DNA of 64,000 nt from Streptomyces sp. Ru71 (GTDB taxonomy: Bacteria; Actinomycetota; Actinomycetes; Streptomycetales; Streptomycetaceae): positions 207,135-271,134 of the forward strand of contig NZ_PQSS01000002.1 in assembly GCF_002920535.1 (NCBI RefSeq). Direction: 5' to 3'. Both the position numbers and the translations under genes were made by a program. The notes under the pieces were generated by a model. That model saw only the letters and a list, made by a program, of their open reading frames with translations, was not told the DNA's origin and searched no databases. Below, piece after piece: positions 28,221 through 38,100 of the stretch (positions are counted from its first letter, which is position 1; every line of letters begins with the position of its first letter).

Positions 28221-29105
28221 ATGAGCAGTGCACCGTCGTCGCCGTACGGCTTCGTGACCGTCAGGGGGCGTGGTTATCGCCCCGAACAGGTCGAGGCGTG
28301 CGTCGCGGCGCTCGCCGAGGAGCGCGACGCCGGCTGGGAGCGGGCGGCCCGGCTGACCGTGCTGGCCAAGCAGATGGAGGCCGAGGCGGAGCGGCTGCGG
28401 GAGGTGGTGGCCGAGCTCAAGCCGCAGACGTACGACGTCCTGGGGGAGCGCGCACAGCGCCTGTTCGCGCTCGCCGGCGAGGAGGCGGAGGCCGTGCGGG
28501 AGGGCGCGCGGCGCGCGGCGCAGGAGGAGATCGCGCAGGCCGAGGCGTACGCGGAGGAGGTGCTCCGGGCGGCGCACGAGCAGGCGGACGTACGGCGCGC
28601 GGAGGCCTGCGAAGACGCCCGGCAGCTGTTGCTCGCGGCGCGCGCCGAGGCCGACGAGATCCGGGTCTCCGCCCGGCGCGCGCTCAAGGCGGCCCGGGTC
28701 GAGGAGCTGGCCGCGCGGCGGGCGCTGCGGCAGCGCACCGCGGGGATGCTCGCCGATCAGGAGAAGCAGCACGCCGCGCGGCTGGCCGCGGCCGACCGGG
28801 AGGCCGCCGCGCGGGCCGAGGAGCTGGACGCCGAGCACGCGCGGCTGACGGCCCGGGCGGAGGAGGCGCTGGCCGAGGCGATGCAGGCGTGCGCCGACGC
28901 CGAGCAGGCCGGGCGCCGCCGGCAGGACGAGGCCCGGGTGCAGGCGGCCGAACTGCTGGCGGAGGCGCGGCTGCGGGAGGAACAGATCGCCCGCGAGACG
29001 GAAGAGGTGCTGCGGGAGCACGGCGAGCGCTGGGACGAGGTGTGCGCCCACATGGACCGCATGCGCAGCAGCCTCACGGCCCTGACGGGCCGCTTGGTGG
29101 AGTAG
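28221..29105 (+). CDS. coiled-coil protein (DivIVA/FilP-like, often annotated cellulose-binding protein)
   Basis: A 294-residue protein, almost entirely Ala/Glu/Arg coiled coil from residue 30 to the end. The N-terminus (SPYGFVTVRGRGYRPEQVEA) resembles the short membrane- or partner-binding head of DivIVA-like proteins. No catalytic motif. ATG at 28221. Streptomyces has several such proteins acting as cytoskeletal elements at hyphal tips. That role is inferred from composition only. Confidence 0.75.
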   Translation: MSSAPSSPYGFVTVRGRGYRPEQVEACVAALAEERDAGWERAARLTVLAKQMEAEAERLREVVAELKPQTYDVLGERAQRLFALAGEEAEAVREGARRAAQEEIAQAEAYAEEVLRAAHEQADVRRAEACEDARQLLLAARAEADEIRVSARRALKAARVEELAARRALRQRTAGMLADQEKQHAARLAAADREAAARAEELDAEHARLTARAEEALAEAMQACADAEQAGRRRQDEARVQAAELLAEARLREEQIARETEEVLREHGERWDEVCAHMDRMRSSLTALTGRLVE

Positions 29106-29177
29106 ACGGGGGCGCAGTGGACGGGGGTTGCACCGAGAAGTACCCCATGGCCCGGCCCCCGCAGCCGGCGCCCACGG

Positions 29178-30788
29178 TCACCCGCCCCGCCGTACCGCCC
29201 CCGCCAGGATCCACCCCTCCACCGCCTCGTACTGGCGTCGCTGTTCCTCGGCCGTGCGGCGGCCCGACAGGAGGGTGCCGGCCCAGCCGAGGGCGAAGCC
29301 CAGGGGGATGGTGACCAGGCCGGTCGTGGTGAACGGGAACCAGTTGAAGTCGGCCTCGGGGAAGGCCGCGACGGGCGAGCCGGAGACCAGGTTCGTGCCC
29401 GGCATCAGCAGCACCACGGACAGGGTGCCGCCGATGAGCGTGGCGAGCAGCCCGGCGCGGGTGTAGCGGCGCCAGAAGAGGCTGTACACCAGCGCGGGCG
29501 CCAGGGCGGAGGCGCCGATGCAGAAGGACAGGGTGACCAGCGGCTGGAGGCTGCGGTGCTGGACCTGGGTGGCGAGCAGGATGGCCGGGACGCCGACGCC
29601 GAGCGCGGACAGCCGGGCCAGGAGCATCTCGCGGCGGGGTGAGACGTCCTGTGTGCGGGTGGCGAAGACGTCGTGGGCGAGGGAGTTGGCGCAGGCGAGG
29701 ATCATCCCGGCGACGGAGGCGAGCACGGTCAGGAAGATCGCCGTGGTGACGGTGGTGAACAGCAGGGACTCGGCGTTGGACACGTCCGCACCGAACACCG
29801 CGCGGGAGCCGAGCAGGTAGGCGGTGTTTCCGCGCGGGTCGGCGCCGGCGATGGCGGCGCGGCCGAGCAGGGCGGTGGCACCGAATCCGATGATCGTGAT
29901 GACCAGGACGAACAGGACCACGCACGACACGGCCCAGGACATCGAGCGGCGTACCTGGCGGGCGCTGGAGGCGGTGTACATGCGCATGGTGATGTGCGGC
30001 AGGCACGCGCCGCCGAGGACGACGGTCAGCTCCGAGGTGATCATGTCGAGGCGGGGGCTGGCGCCGCCGCTGAACTGGAGCCCGGAGTGCAGGAAGGCGG
30101 GCCCCACACCGCTCTTGGCCGCCGCCGCGTCGAAGAGCGCGCCCAGGTCCCAGCCGAAGCGGTTCAGCATGAGGACGGCGACCACGGCGCCCGAGCCGAG
30201 CAGCATCACGATCTTCAGGATCTGGATCAGCGCGGTGCCCTTCATCCCGCCGATCGCCGCGTAGCTGATCATCAGTGCGCCCAGGCCGATGACGACGCCG
30301 GTCTTCAGGGAGTCGCCGGTGAAGCCCAGGATGAAGGCGAGCAGTTGTCCGGTGCCGGCGAGCTGCACCAGCATCAGCGGCACCAGCGCGGCCAGCGTCA
30401 CCAGGCTCGCGGTGACCCGCACCGCCCGGCCGGGCATCCGCCGGGCCAGCGCGTCGCCCATGGTGAACCGGCCGGCGTTGCGCAGCGGTTCGGCCAGCAG
30501 GAACATCATCAGCATCAGCGACAGCGCCGTGCTGAGGGCGAGGACGACGCCGTCGTAGCCGCACAGCGCGATGACCCCGCCGGTGCCGAGCACGGTGGCG
30601 GCGGAGATGTAGTCGCCGGCGATGGCGAGGCCGTTGCGCAGCGGGGACAGGGAGCTGTAGCCGGTGTAGAACTCGTCGAGGTCGTCGCTGTCGGGGCCGG
30701 TCATCACGCACAGCAGCAGGGTGAGCGTGGCGACGGCGGTGAAGGCCATCAGGGCCATCGTCTGGGCGTTGCCGCTGAACTCCGTCAT
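29178..30788 (-). CDS. sodium:solute symporter (SSS family, acetate/monocarboxylate type)
   Basis: A 536-residue integral membrane protein with about 13 hydrophobic spans. The SSS core is clear: DEFYTGYSSLSPLRNGLAIA, GDYISAATVLGTGG (sodium/substrate region), GKG-like YAAIGGMKGTALIQ, and AGMILACANSLAHDVF. Likely imports a small organic acid with Na+. Its ATG overlaps the stop of a DUF485 gene, the usual partner of ActP-type symporters. The exact substrate cannot be read from sequence. Confidence 0.88.
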   Translation of the reverse strand: MTEFSGNAQTMALMAFTAVATLTLLLCVMTGPDSDDLDEFYTGYSSLSPLRNGLAIAGDYISAATVLGTGGVIALCGYDGVVLALSTALSLMLMMFLLAEPLRNAGRFTMGDALARRMPGRAVRVTASLVTLAALVPLMLVQLAGTGQLLAFILGFTGDSLKTGVVIGLGALMISYAAIGGMKGTALIQILKIVMLLGSGAVVAVLMLNRFGWDLGALFDAAAAKSGVGPAFLHSGLQFSGGASPRLDMITSELTVVLGGACLPHITMRMYTASSARQVRRSMSWAVSCVVLFVLVITIIGFGATALLGRAAIAGADPRGNTAYLLGSRAVFGADVSNAESLLFTTVTTAIFLTVLASVAGMILACANSLAHDVFATRTQDVSPRREMLLARLSALGVGVPAILLATQVQHRSLQPLVTLSFCIGASALAPALVYSLFWRRYTRAGLLATLIGGTLSVVLLMPGTNLVSGSPVAAFPEADFNWFPFTTTGLVTIPLGFALGWAGTLLSGRRTAEEQRRQYEAVEGWILAGAVRRGG

Positions 30789-31183
30789 CGTGCCGCCTCC
30801 CGCTTGGCGTCCACCTCGGCCTGCTTGCGGATGCGGTCCGCGATGGGGTCGACGTGGCGGCGGGCGGTGTGCTCGTAGACCGCGACGGCCAGCCAGGTGA
30901 CGGGCAGCTGGACGAGGGCGAGCAGGAGTCCGGCGGGCAGTCCGTCGGCGACGGTGCGGGTCATGAAGGACGGGGCGAACGCCGACAGCACGAGGAAGAG
31001 GGTGAAGTAGCCGAGCGCGGTCAGCGTGGCGGTGCGGCGCTGCCAGCGGTAGGCGCTGCGCAGGACGCGCAGGTCGCTGTGGTGCCCGAGGGGCCGGTGC
31101 GCGGGGCTCTGCGGCCGGGGCGCGGGCGGCTGGACGGGCTGCCAGGGGTAGGTGGAGTACGACGGGGACGAGTCGTAGGACAT
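30785..31183 (-). CDS. DUF485 membrane protein, partner of the symporter
   Basis: A 132-residue protein. A Pro-rich N-terminus is followed by LRSAYRWQRRTATLTALGYF and two membrane spans (about 58-80 and 85-108), then HTARRHVDPIADRIR. This is the DUF485/YjcH pattern. Genes of this family are usually next to actP-type symporters, as here (ATGA overlap). Role in the transporter is not established. Confidence 0.88.
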   Translation of the reverse strand: MSYDSSPSYSTYPWQPVQPPAPRPQSPAHRPLGHHSDLRVLRSAYRWQRRTATLTALGYFTLFLVLSAFAPSFMTRTVADGLPAGLLLALVQLPVTWLAVAVYEHTARRHVDPIADRIRKQAEVDAKREAAR

Positions 31184-31489
31184 TCCCTTGCTCCTTGCGT
31201 GGCTCGGGTCCGGGGCGGCGGACCGCAGGGAGTGGGGTGAGCGGGTGGACGCACGTTACCCGCGCCCACCGCCGCGCGCCGCGTTTTCCCCAAACTGATC
31301 AGTCGGTATGCGCTTGCTGCGCGCGAATCCCGGCCCAGCACCGGTGTTACCTGCGTTAACTCCGACCTTTACGACCCCGTCTCGGCACGCCGGGCCCCCG
31401 TCAAGCTCCGCGAACAGCGCTCCCCGGGACGCTCGTTGGGTCATCATGGAGCCGGCTCCGTCGCGGGGGCGGGGGTGAGGGGAGAGTTC
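31184..31489. promoter_or_regulatory. divergent promoter region of the symporter pair and the SEFIR/VMAP/MoxR operon
   Basis: A 306-base spacer with no gene. A locally AT-richer stretch (31285-31375) holds the inverted repeat GTTACCTGCGTTAAC (31346-31360; GTTA and TAAC arms), a possible operator. The first conflict-operon gene has a GGGGAGAG site at 31479-31486. No clear -10/-35 pair was found. Confidence 0.35.
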
Positions 31490-32419
31490 ATGGGGGGCAC
31501 GCGACCGTCGCCCGTGCGGGTGTTCATCTCGTACGCCCATGACGACGACCGGCACATCGGCCGGGTGCGGGAGTTCTGGCGGTTCCTGCGGGGCAGCGGC
31601 ATCGACGCGCAGCTGGACCTGCCCGCCGGTGAGCGCCGGCAGGACTGGGCGCTGTGGATGCTGCGCGGGGTGCGGGAGAGCCGGTTCGTGATCGTGGTCG
31701 CCTCGCCGCAGTACAAGCGGCGCGCGGAGGGCGACGCCGCCCCCGGCGAGGGCGCGGGCGTGCAGTGGGAGGCGGGGCTGCTGCGCACCCTCGTCTACAC
31801 CGACCCCGGGGCCGCCCTGGAGCGGATCGTCCCCGTCGTCCTGCCCGGCGGCAGCGCCGACGACCTGCCGGTGTGGCTGGGCGGCCCCACCCGCACCTGG
31901 TACGGCGTCGAGGACTTCACCGTCGAGGGCGCGGAGCCCCTGCTGCGGCTGCTGACGGACCAGCCGTACGAGACCGAGCCGGCGCTGGGCCCGCAGCCGT
32001 ACCTGCCGCCGCGCACCGAGGACGCCGCGCCGCTCACGCTGCCCCCGCCGGTCCACGAGCCGTCCCCGGTGGAGCCGCCGCAGCCGCCGCCCCCGTCGTT
32101 CGTCATGCCCGGGCAGAAGGAGCTGACCGAAGCGCTGCTGGCGTGCCCCCGGCTGTCGCAGCTCCGCTACCGGCACACCCTGCTGGCCCTGATGGGCGAG
32201 GAGCTGGGCCTGGACCGCCCCTTCGACGTGGAGGAGGACCCCAGCGCCCGGCTGCACCTGGCGGAACTGGCCCGCCGGATCAGACGCACGCTCCTGACCC
32301 CGGACGCGGTGCTGAAGGCCCTGTACGTGGCCCTGCTCCAGATCCAGCCGGACGACGTCGGCACCGAACGGGTGCGCAAACTGCTCGCCGCCTCCGGGAT
32401 CGACGTCGGGGAGGCGTGA
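31490..32419 (+). CDS. SEFIR (TIR-like) domain protein with C-terminal EAD2 adaptor domain
   Basis: A 309-residue cytosolic protein. The N-terminal SEFIR/TIR-like domain (about 8-150) shows RVFISYAHDDDRHI, GIDAQLDLPAG, WALWMLRGVRESRFVIVVAS and PQYKRR. A Pro-rich linker (about 170-205) leads to a helical effector-associated domain 2 (about 207-300; LTEALLACPRLSQLRYRHTL, then LGLDRPFDVEEDPSARLHL). The same EAD2 pattern opens the next gene product. EADs recruit effectors to NTPase or sensor partners. ATG at 31490 has GGGGAGAG upstream. First gene of a four-gene operon. Confidence 0.82.
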   Translation: MGGTRPSPVRVFISYAHDDDRHIGRVREFWRFLRGSGIDAQLDLPAGERRQDWALWMLRGVRESRFVIVVASPQYKRRAEGDAAPGEGAGVQWEAGLLRTLVYTDPGAALERIVPVVLPGGSADDLPVWLGGPTRTWYGVEDFTVEGAEPLLRLLTDQPYETEPALGPQPYLPPRTEDAAPLTLPPPVHEPSPVEPPQPPPPSFVMPGQKELTEALLACPRLSQLRYRHTLLALMGEELGLDRPFDVEEDPSARLHLAELARRIRRTLLTPDAVLKALYVALLQIQPDDVGTERVRKLLAASGIDVGEA

Positions 32420-34051
32420 GTGCGGTTCTTCGGGCCCCGCGCGCTGCGGCGGGGCCGAAAGGAGCGCCGGCCGGAGCGGCAGCAGGGACCGGACCAGGCC
32501 TGCAGGCACCTGGTGCCGATCCTCGCCTGCGTGCCCCGCATGAACGAGCTGAAGATGCGGCAGGCCCTGCTGGTCCGGATGGGGGAGAAGCTCCGCCTCG
32601 GCCACCCGTTCAACGTGGCGGAGGACCCGGAGTACCTGGCCCACCTCGACGCCATCGTCCGGGCGGCCCACCGCGACGGGGCGCTGGAGGCGTTGTGCGG
32701 CGCGCTGGCGCAGATGTACGGCGACGACGACATCGACGTGGCCTGGCTGGAGCTGGCGGTCACCGCGCTGACCGGCCCGCCCGGCCACCTGCCCGCCGAC
32801 GTCCTGCTGGCACTCGTCGTCGAACTGCGCTGCCGGCCCAAGGGGTTCGGCGCCGCGACGGTGGCCCGGTTCCTGGCCGAACGGCGGGCGCAGCGCCGGC
32901 CCCTGGACGGCACGAGCCTGCCGCAGGTGCTGCTCAAGCTCTACGACTCCCGGGTGCCCGCCCACGGCCCGGCCGAGCCGCGCGAGCAACTCCTGCGCTT
33001 TCTGCGCATGCTGGCCGCCCAGACGGGGCCGAGCGGCCCGCTCGCCGCACTGCTGGCCGAGATCACGGGCGCCGCGCCGGGAGAGCCCGTCGCCCCGGCG
33101 GCCGACGGCGAGCGCCAGGTCATCATCCAGATCCGGGTCGAGGAGGAGGACGCGCCCAGCGACCTCCCGCCCGCCCAGCGCCGCTACTCCCTGCGCGGCT
33201 ACCACTACGAGCGCGTCGGCGACGACCGGCCCGTCTTCCTCGGCTCGCAGTCCGGACCCGGACTGTTCACCGGTGACGAACTCACCGAACGCGGCCGTGA
33301 CTTCCTCACCTCCTGGCGGGAACCGGCGGACGCGGCCCGCGGGGTGACCAAACGCGTGGAGTTCCTGCTGCCGCACTCGCTGCTCGGCCACCCGGCCGAG
33401 GCATGGCCGGGCGGCCCGGCGGGACGTCCGCTCAGCCGCAGCTGCCAGGTCGTCGTACGGTCCCTGATCCGCTACCGGGACAGCATGGTCCACGACGGCT
33501 GGATCCGCCGCTGGAACGCACTGGACCGCGACCGCACCCCGGCCGACGCCCTGCAGCGCATCGGCTGGCTGAGCACCCGCGCCCCGGCCGACGGCCCGGC
33601 CTGCCCCGACCCGGCGGCGGCACAGCCGTGGAAGTGCCCCGAGGGCAAGTACCCGCCGCTGCGGCTGACCCGGCTCACCGACCTGGTGGACTGGCTGAGC
33701 GCCCACCCCGACCTGGGCTGCCTGGGCCTGGGCACGCCCTACGACCACGACGACGACCTCATCCGGCAGGCCGTGGACGACGCCCTGCTGGAGGACGGCA
33801 TCCCCGTCATGGTCTGGCGGCGCGACGCGGGCGACCCGCACCCGCTGCTGGACGCCCTGCGCGCCGGGCAGCCCCCCGCCGACCTGGCCGAACTGCCGCA
33901 CCGCGTGCACCAGGCGCGCAGGCGCGGCCGCCACGACACGCACAGCGTGCACAACCAGATCACCCTGCTGTGGGACGACCCGACATGCGTCTTCAGCGGG
34001 CAGGACCAGCCCATGCCCGGCACCCGGGCGGCCGGCGAAGGAGCAGCATGA
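32420..34051 (+). CDS. EAD2-VMAP protein of a vWA-MoxR system
   Basis: A 543-residue cytosolic protein. The GTG follows the upstream stop with no gap. Residues about 28-110 are an EAD2 domain (ILACVPRMNELKMRQALLVR, LRLGHPFNVAEDPEYLAHL). A helical middle region follows. From about 230 to 540 it resembles the VMAP C-terminal domain (vWA-MoxR-associated protein), with VIIQIRVEEED, KRVEFLLPHSLLGHPAEAWP, SLIRYRDSMVHDGWIRRW and DDALLEDGIPVMVWRR. VMAPs are the third part of vWA-MoxR-VMAP conflict systems described computationally. Their action is unknown. Coupled to the MoxR gene by an ATGA overlap. Confidence 0.78.
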   Translation: MRFFGPRALRRGRKERRPERQQGPDQACRHLVPILACVPRMNELKMRQALLVRMGEKLRLGHPFNVAEDPEYLAHLDAIVRAAHRDGALEALCGALAQMYGDDDIDVAWLELAVTALTGPPGHLPADVLLALVVELRCRPKGFGAATVARFLAERRAQRRPLDGTSLPQVLLKLYDSRVPAHGPAEPREQLLRFLRMLAAQTGPSGPLAALLAEITGAAPGEPVAPAADGERQVIIQIRVEEEDAPSDLPPAQRRYSLRGYHYERVGDDRPVFLGSQSGPGLFTGDELTERGRDFLTSWREPADAARGVTKRVEFLLPHSLLGHPAEAWPGGPAGRPLSRSCQVVVRSLIRYRDSMVHDGWIRRWNALDRDRTPADALQRIGWLSTRAPADGPACPDPAAAQPWKCPEGKYPPLRLTRLTDLVDWLSAHPDLGCLGLGTPYDHDDDLIRQAVDDALLEDGIPVMVWRRDAGDPHPLLDALRAGQPPADLAELPHRVHQARRRGRHDTHSVHNQITLLWDDPTCVFSGQDQPMPGTRAAGEGAA

Positions 34052-35103
34052 CGCAGACGCAGGACTGGTGGGTGTACCGGGGATCCGGCGTCCCGCACGA
34101 CGGCATCCGCCGGCTGCCGAAGGCGCCCCCCTGGCGCGCTTTCCGGCACGACGGGGACCGCCGGCCGATCGCCCCGCCCCGCGCCCCCGACGACGAGGCC
34201 GTGCGCCGGCACCTCGGCGAGGGCGGCCGGGGCGCCGCCTACCAGGCCGGCGAGCGGGAGATCCACCTCGTCAACCTCGCCCTGCACCTGCGCCGCCCGC
34301 TGCTGCTCACGGGCAAGCCCGGCACCGGCAAGTCCACCCTCGCCTACGCCGTCGCCCACGAACTGGGGCTCGGTCCCGTCCTGCGCTGGCCCGTCACGAG
34401 CCGGACCACGCTCAAGGAGGGCCTGTACGAGTACGACGCGGTGGGCCGCCTCTACGAAGCCGGCCTGCGCAACGCCGGCCTGCGCCTCCAGCCCGGCGAC
34501 ACGGCGCCCGAGCCGCCGGACATCGGCAAGTACCTGTGGCTGGGCCCGCTCGGCACCGCGCTGCTGCCCTGGAGCCGGCCCCGGGTGCTGCTCATCGACG
34601 AGATCGACAAGAGCGACATGGACTTCCCCAACGACCTCCTCAACGTCTTCGAGGAGGGCGAGTTCCTCATCCCGGAGCTGGCCCGGCTCGGCCCCGGCGG
34701 CCAGAAGGTGATGACCGTCGACCGCACGCCGGCCTGGGTCACGGACGGGCAGGTGGCCTGCACCGAGTTCCCGTTCGTCGTCATGACCAGCAACGACGAG
34801 CGCGAGTTCCCGATGGCGTTCCTGCGCCGCTGCATCCGCCTGGACATCAAGGCGGCAGACGACAAACGCCTGGCCGGCATGGTCGCCGCGCACCTCGGAG
34901 AGGCCGGGCCGAAAGGCAGCCGCTCGGCGGCCCTGCGGGCCGAGCTCATCGAACGGTTCCTGGCCAAGCAGCGGGAGAACGGCGTCCTCGCCAACGACCA
35001 GCTGCTGAACGCGCTGCTGATGGCGGAGCGCGGCCTGTGGGACGACGCCGCCGGGCGCGGCCTGATCGAGGACGACCTGCTGCGCCGCCTGGACCAGGGG
35101 TGA
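34048..35103 (+). CDS. MoxR-type AAA+ ATPase
   Basis: A 351-residue ATPase. Walker A is GKPGTGKST (89-97), Walker B is VLLIDEID (180-187), sensor 1 is VMTSNDE, followed by the FLRRCIRLDI region with the Arg finger. The N-terminal 60 residues (WWVYRGSGVPHDGIRRLPKA) are typical of the conflict-system MoxR branch. MoxR ATPases usually remodel or load vWA proteins; the next gene encodes one. The ATG at 34048 overlaps the VMAP stop. In this system ATP hydrolysis is thought to gate effector activation (inference). Confidence 0.88.
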   Translation: MTQTQDWWVYRGSGVPHDGIRRLPKAPPWRAFRHDGDRRPIAPPRAPDDEAVRRHLGEGGRGAAYQAGEREIHLVNLALHLRRPLLLTGKPGTGKSTLAYAVAHELGLGPVLRWPVTSRTTLKEGLYEYDAVGRLYEAGLRNAGLRLQPGDTAPEPPDIGKYLWLGPLGTALLPWSRPRVLLIDEIDKSDMDFPNDLLNVFEEGEFLIPELARLGPGGQKVMTVDRTPAWVTDGQVACTEFPFVVMTSNDEREFPMAFLRRCIRLDIKAADDKRLAGMVAAHLGEAGPKGSRSAALRAELIERFLAKQRENGVLANDQLLNALLMAERGLWDDAAGRGLIEDDLLRRLDQG

Positions 35104-35110
35104 GCCGGGC

Positions 35111-38100
35111 ATGAGCGAGGGCACGGGGGACGGCATCCTGCGGGAGGAACTGGCCCGGCTGCTGGACGCCGGGGGCGCACCGGACGCCGGTGACGCCCTC
35201 GACGTGCTGTGGATCGCCCGGCTCAGCGGCCTGGACCCGCTGGACTGGTCCCTCCTCGGCGACGCCGCCGCCTCACCCGCCGGCCCGCGCCCCGACATCC
35301 CGCCCCCACCGCCCGCCACCCCCGATCCCCACCCCGGCCGGGACGACGCGCCGCGCACCCCGTCCACCCAGCTCCATCTGCCCGGCGCCGCCGGCGGCAC
35401 CGGCCACCACCGCCCCGGCCGGGGCCACACCGTCCGCGTCGCCCAGCCCGCCGCCCTGCCCGAGCCGCTCCGGCTCACCCGGGCGCTGCGCCCGCTGCGG
35501 CAGACGGTGCCCTCCGTGCGCGCCCGCACCCTGGACGTGGCGGCCACCGCCGCCGCCTCCGCGGAGACGGAGCTGCTCCTGCCGGTGCTGCGGCCCGCCG
35601 CGGAACGCCGCTTCGGCGTCGACCTGCTCGTCGACACCGGCACCACGATGACCGTGTGGCACCGCCTGGCCCGCGAACTGCACGGTCTGCTCGCCCGGCA
35701 CGGCGCCTTCGCCCACGTCCGCGCCTGGGCGCTGGGCACGGACGGCCCCGAGCCGACCCTGGCGCCCTTCCGGCGCGGCACCAGCCGGCCGGCCGCGCCC
35801 ACCCGCCGCTGGCGGCAGACTCTGGCCGACCCGACGAACCGCCGCGTCGTGCTCGTCCTCACCGACGGCGTCGGTCCCGCCTGGTACGGCACGGAACTCG
35901 CCGAGACCCTGGCCGACTGGTCCCGCCGCCGCCCCGTCGCCGTCCTCCAGGTGCTGCCCAGCCGTCTGTGGCACCGCACGGCCCTGCGCCCGGCCCCCGT
36001 CCGCGCCCGCTCCACGGAGACGACCCGCGCCACCTTGGAGTACCGCTCCTCGGGCCCGCTGCCCGGCGTCCCGCGCGGCAGCGCCGGTGCCGAGGCCCGG
36101 GCGGCGATCCGCTGGCTGCCGGTGCTGGAACTGAGCGCCGACTGGATCGCCCCGTGGTCGCGGCTCGTCTCCGGCCGCACCACGGACTGGACCCCGCTGA
36201 GCGCCGCGCCCCTGACCGTCGTCGACCGTCCCGCCCCGCCGGCGGCGACGGACGAGCCGGCGGCCCCCGCCGTCCTCGTCGAACGCTTCGAGGAGGGCTA
36301 CTCACCCGACGCCTACCGGCTGCTGCGGCTGCTGGCGGCGGCCCCGCTGAGCCTGCCGGTGATGCGGCTGGTGCAGCGCACGATGCTGCCGTCGTCCACG
36401 CCGATGCACCTCGCGGAGGTCTTCCTGTCGGGCCTGTTGGTCCGGCGCACGCCGCCGCGCCCGGGCGAGGACCCCGAGGAGGTGGTGTACGACTTCCGCG
36501 ACGGCGTGCGCGGCGCGCTGCTGGACCGGCTCACCCGCACGGAGTCCCTGCGGGTGCTGGGCGAGGTCGTCGACGGGGTGAGCGACCGGGTGACGGCCAC
36601 GCTGGGCGGCGTCAACGACTTCGCGGCGCTGGCGGCGGTCGCGGGTACGGGCGTCGGGGCGGACGGCCGGGAACTGCCCGCCGAGAGCCTCGCGTTCGCG
36701 GAGGTCGCGGTCGAGGTCATCGGCGGGATCGGCGGCGACCACGACAAGGTGGCGGCCAAGCTGGGTCTGGGCGGGGCGCCGGCACGCGGCGTGCCCGGCC
36801 CGGAGGGACGGCGGGAGCGGCAGCGCGGCACGGGGCTGTTCTCCCGCTTTCGCCGCCGGCGGCGTCAGGACGAGGAGGAACGCGGGGCGCTCACCGAGGA
36901 CGGTGGGCGGGTGGTGGACAGCCGCATCCCGCCCCCGCCGCCGGTCCAGCTTTCGCGCACCGAGGCCATCACGGTCGTGCAGCGACTGCTCGACGAGGCC
37001 CTGTCGGACCGCTGGCGTGACAACACGGCGACCTGCGTCATCGAGGGTCCCCCGGGCTCCGGCAAGACCGTCATGGCCGCGGACGTCGCGCGACGGCTGC
37101 GCGGAGCATTCGGCACGGTCCGCTGGATCGACGCGCACAGCCGCCGGTCGCTCCTGGAGGGCCTCGGCGCGCTCGCCGAGGATCTCGGGCTCGGGCGCGG
37201 CAGGAAGGGAGACCTGTCCTCGCTGCCGCTCGACCGGCTCTTCGACTACCTGTGCGACCACCCCGACTGGTTGCTGATCTACGACGGAGTCACCCAGGAC
37301 ACCTACCTCCCCGACCCGTACCACCCCGACGGGCCGCCCCTCGTATGGCTCCCGCCCGACTACGGCAGCCTGCTGGTGACGGTCGCCGACGGGACGCACT
37401 GGGTGGACGACGAGGCCACGACCGTGCGGATCGACGGCTTCAGCCGTGCGGACGCGGCGCTGTACCTGTACCGGTCACTGGCCGCCCGGCGCGGCACGCT
37501 GTGGAACGACGAGCAGCAACTCAGGGTGCTCGTGGACGCGGTGGGCACGATGCCGCGGGATCTGGCGGACGCGGTGTCGCGCATCGAAGGGCAGTCCGTG
37601 GATGTCGGCTCCTACACCTTCGCTCTCATGGCCAAGCGGACGCGCCTTGACCGGATCACGCCGTCCCTGGTGTGGCTCACCGTGGGGGACCAAGTCGTCG
37701 GCACGGGGGTGGCGGTGCGGCGCAACCTGGTGCTCACCACCGAATCATCGACGGGGTCGGGACCATTGCAGGTTCGAAGTGCCGGTCTCGGCAGAGGCGT
37801 TCGCGGCACTCTGGGCAGGCACTCGAACGGGTTGCTCGCCCTGCAAGTCGCAGAAGCCGTGCTGCAGCCGGCGGACATCTCCCCACCCGAGGACAGCCCT
37901 GTGGTCGCGGTATGGCACACGTCGGGCGAGGCCCGGATCGCACCGGAACTGGTGCTGTACCCGGCCGGTGAAGGTGGCACCCCGCCGCCCGGCCCCGCAG
38001 CCCTGGTCGACGCGGAGGGCCGACTGCACTCCTTGGTCGGGGTGGGCGGTGAGGGCAGGACCGAGCATGTGATCACACCCGACCTGGTCGACGCCATGGT

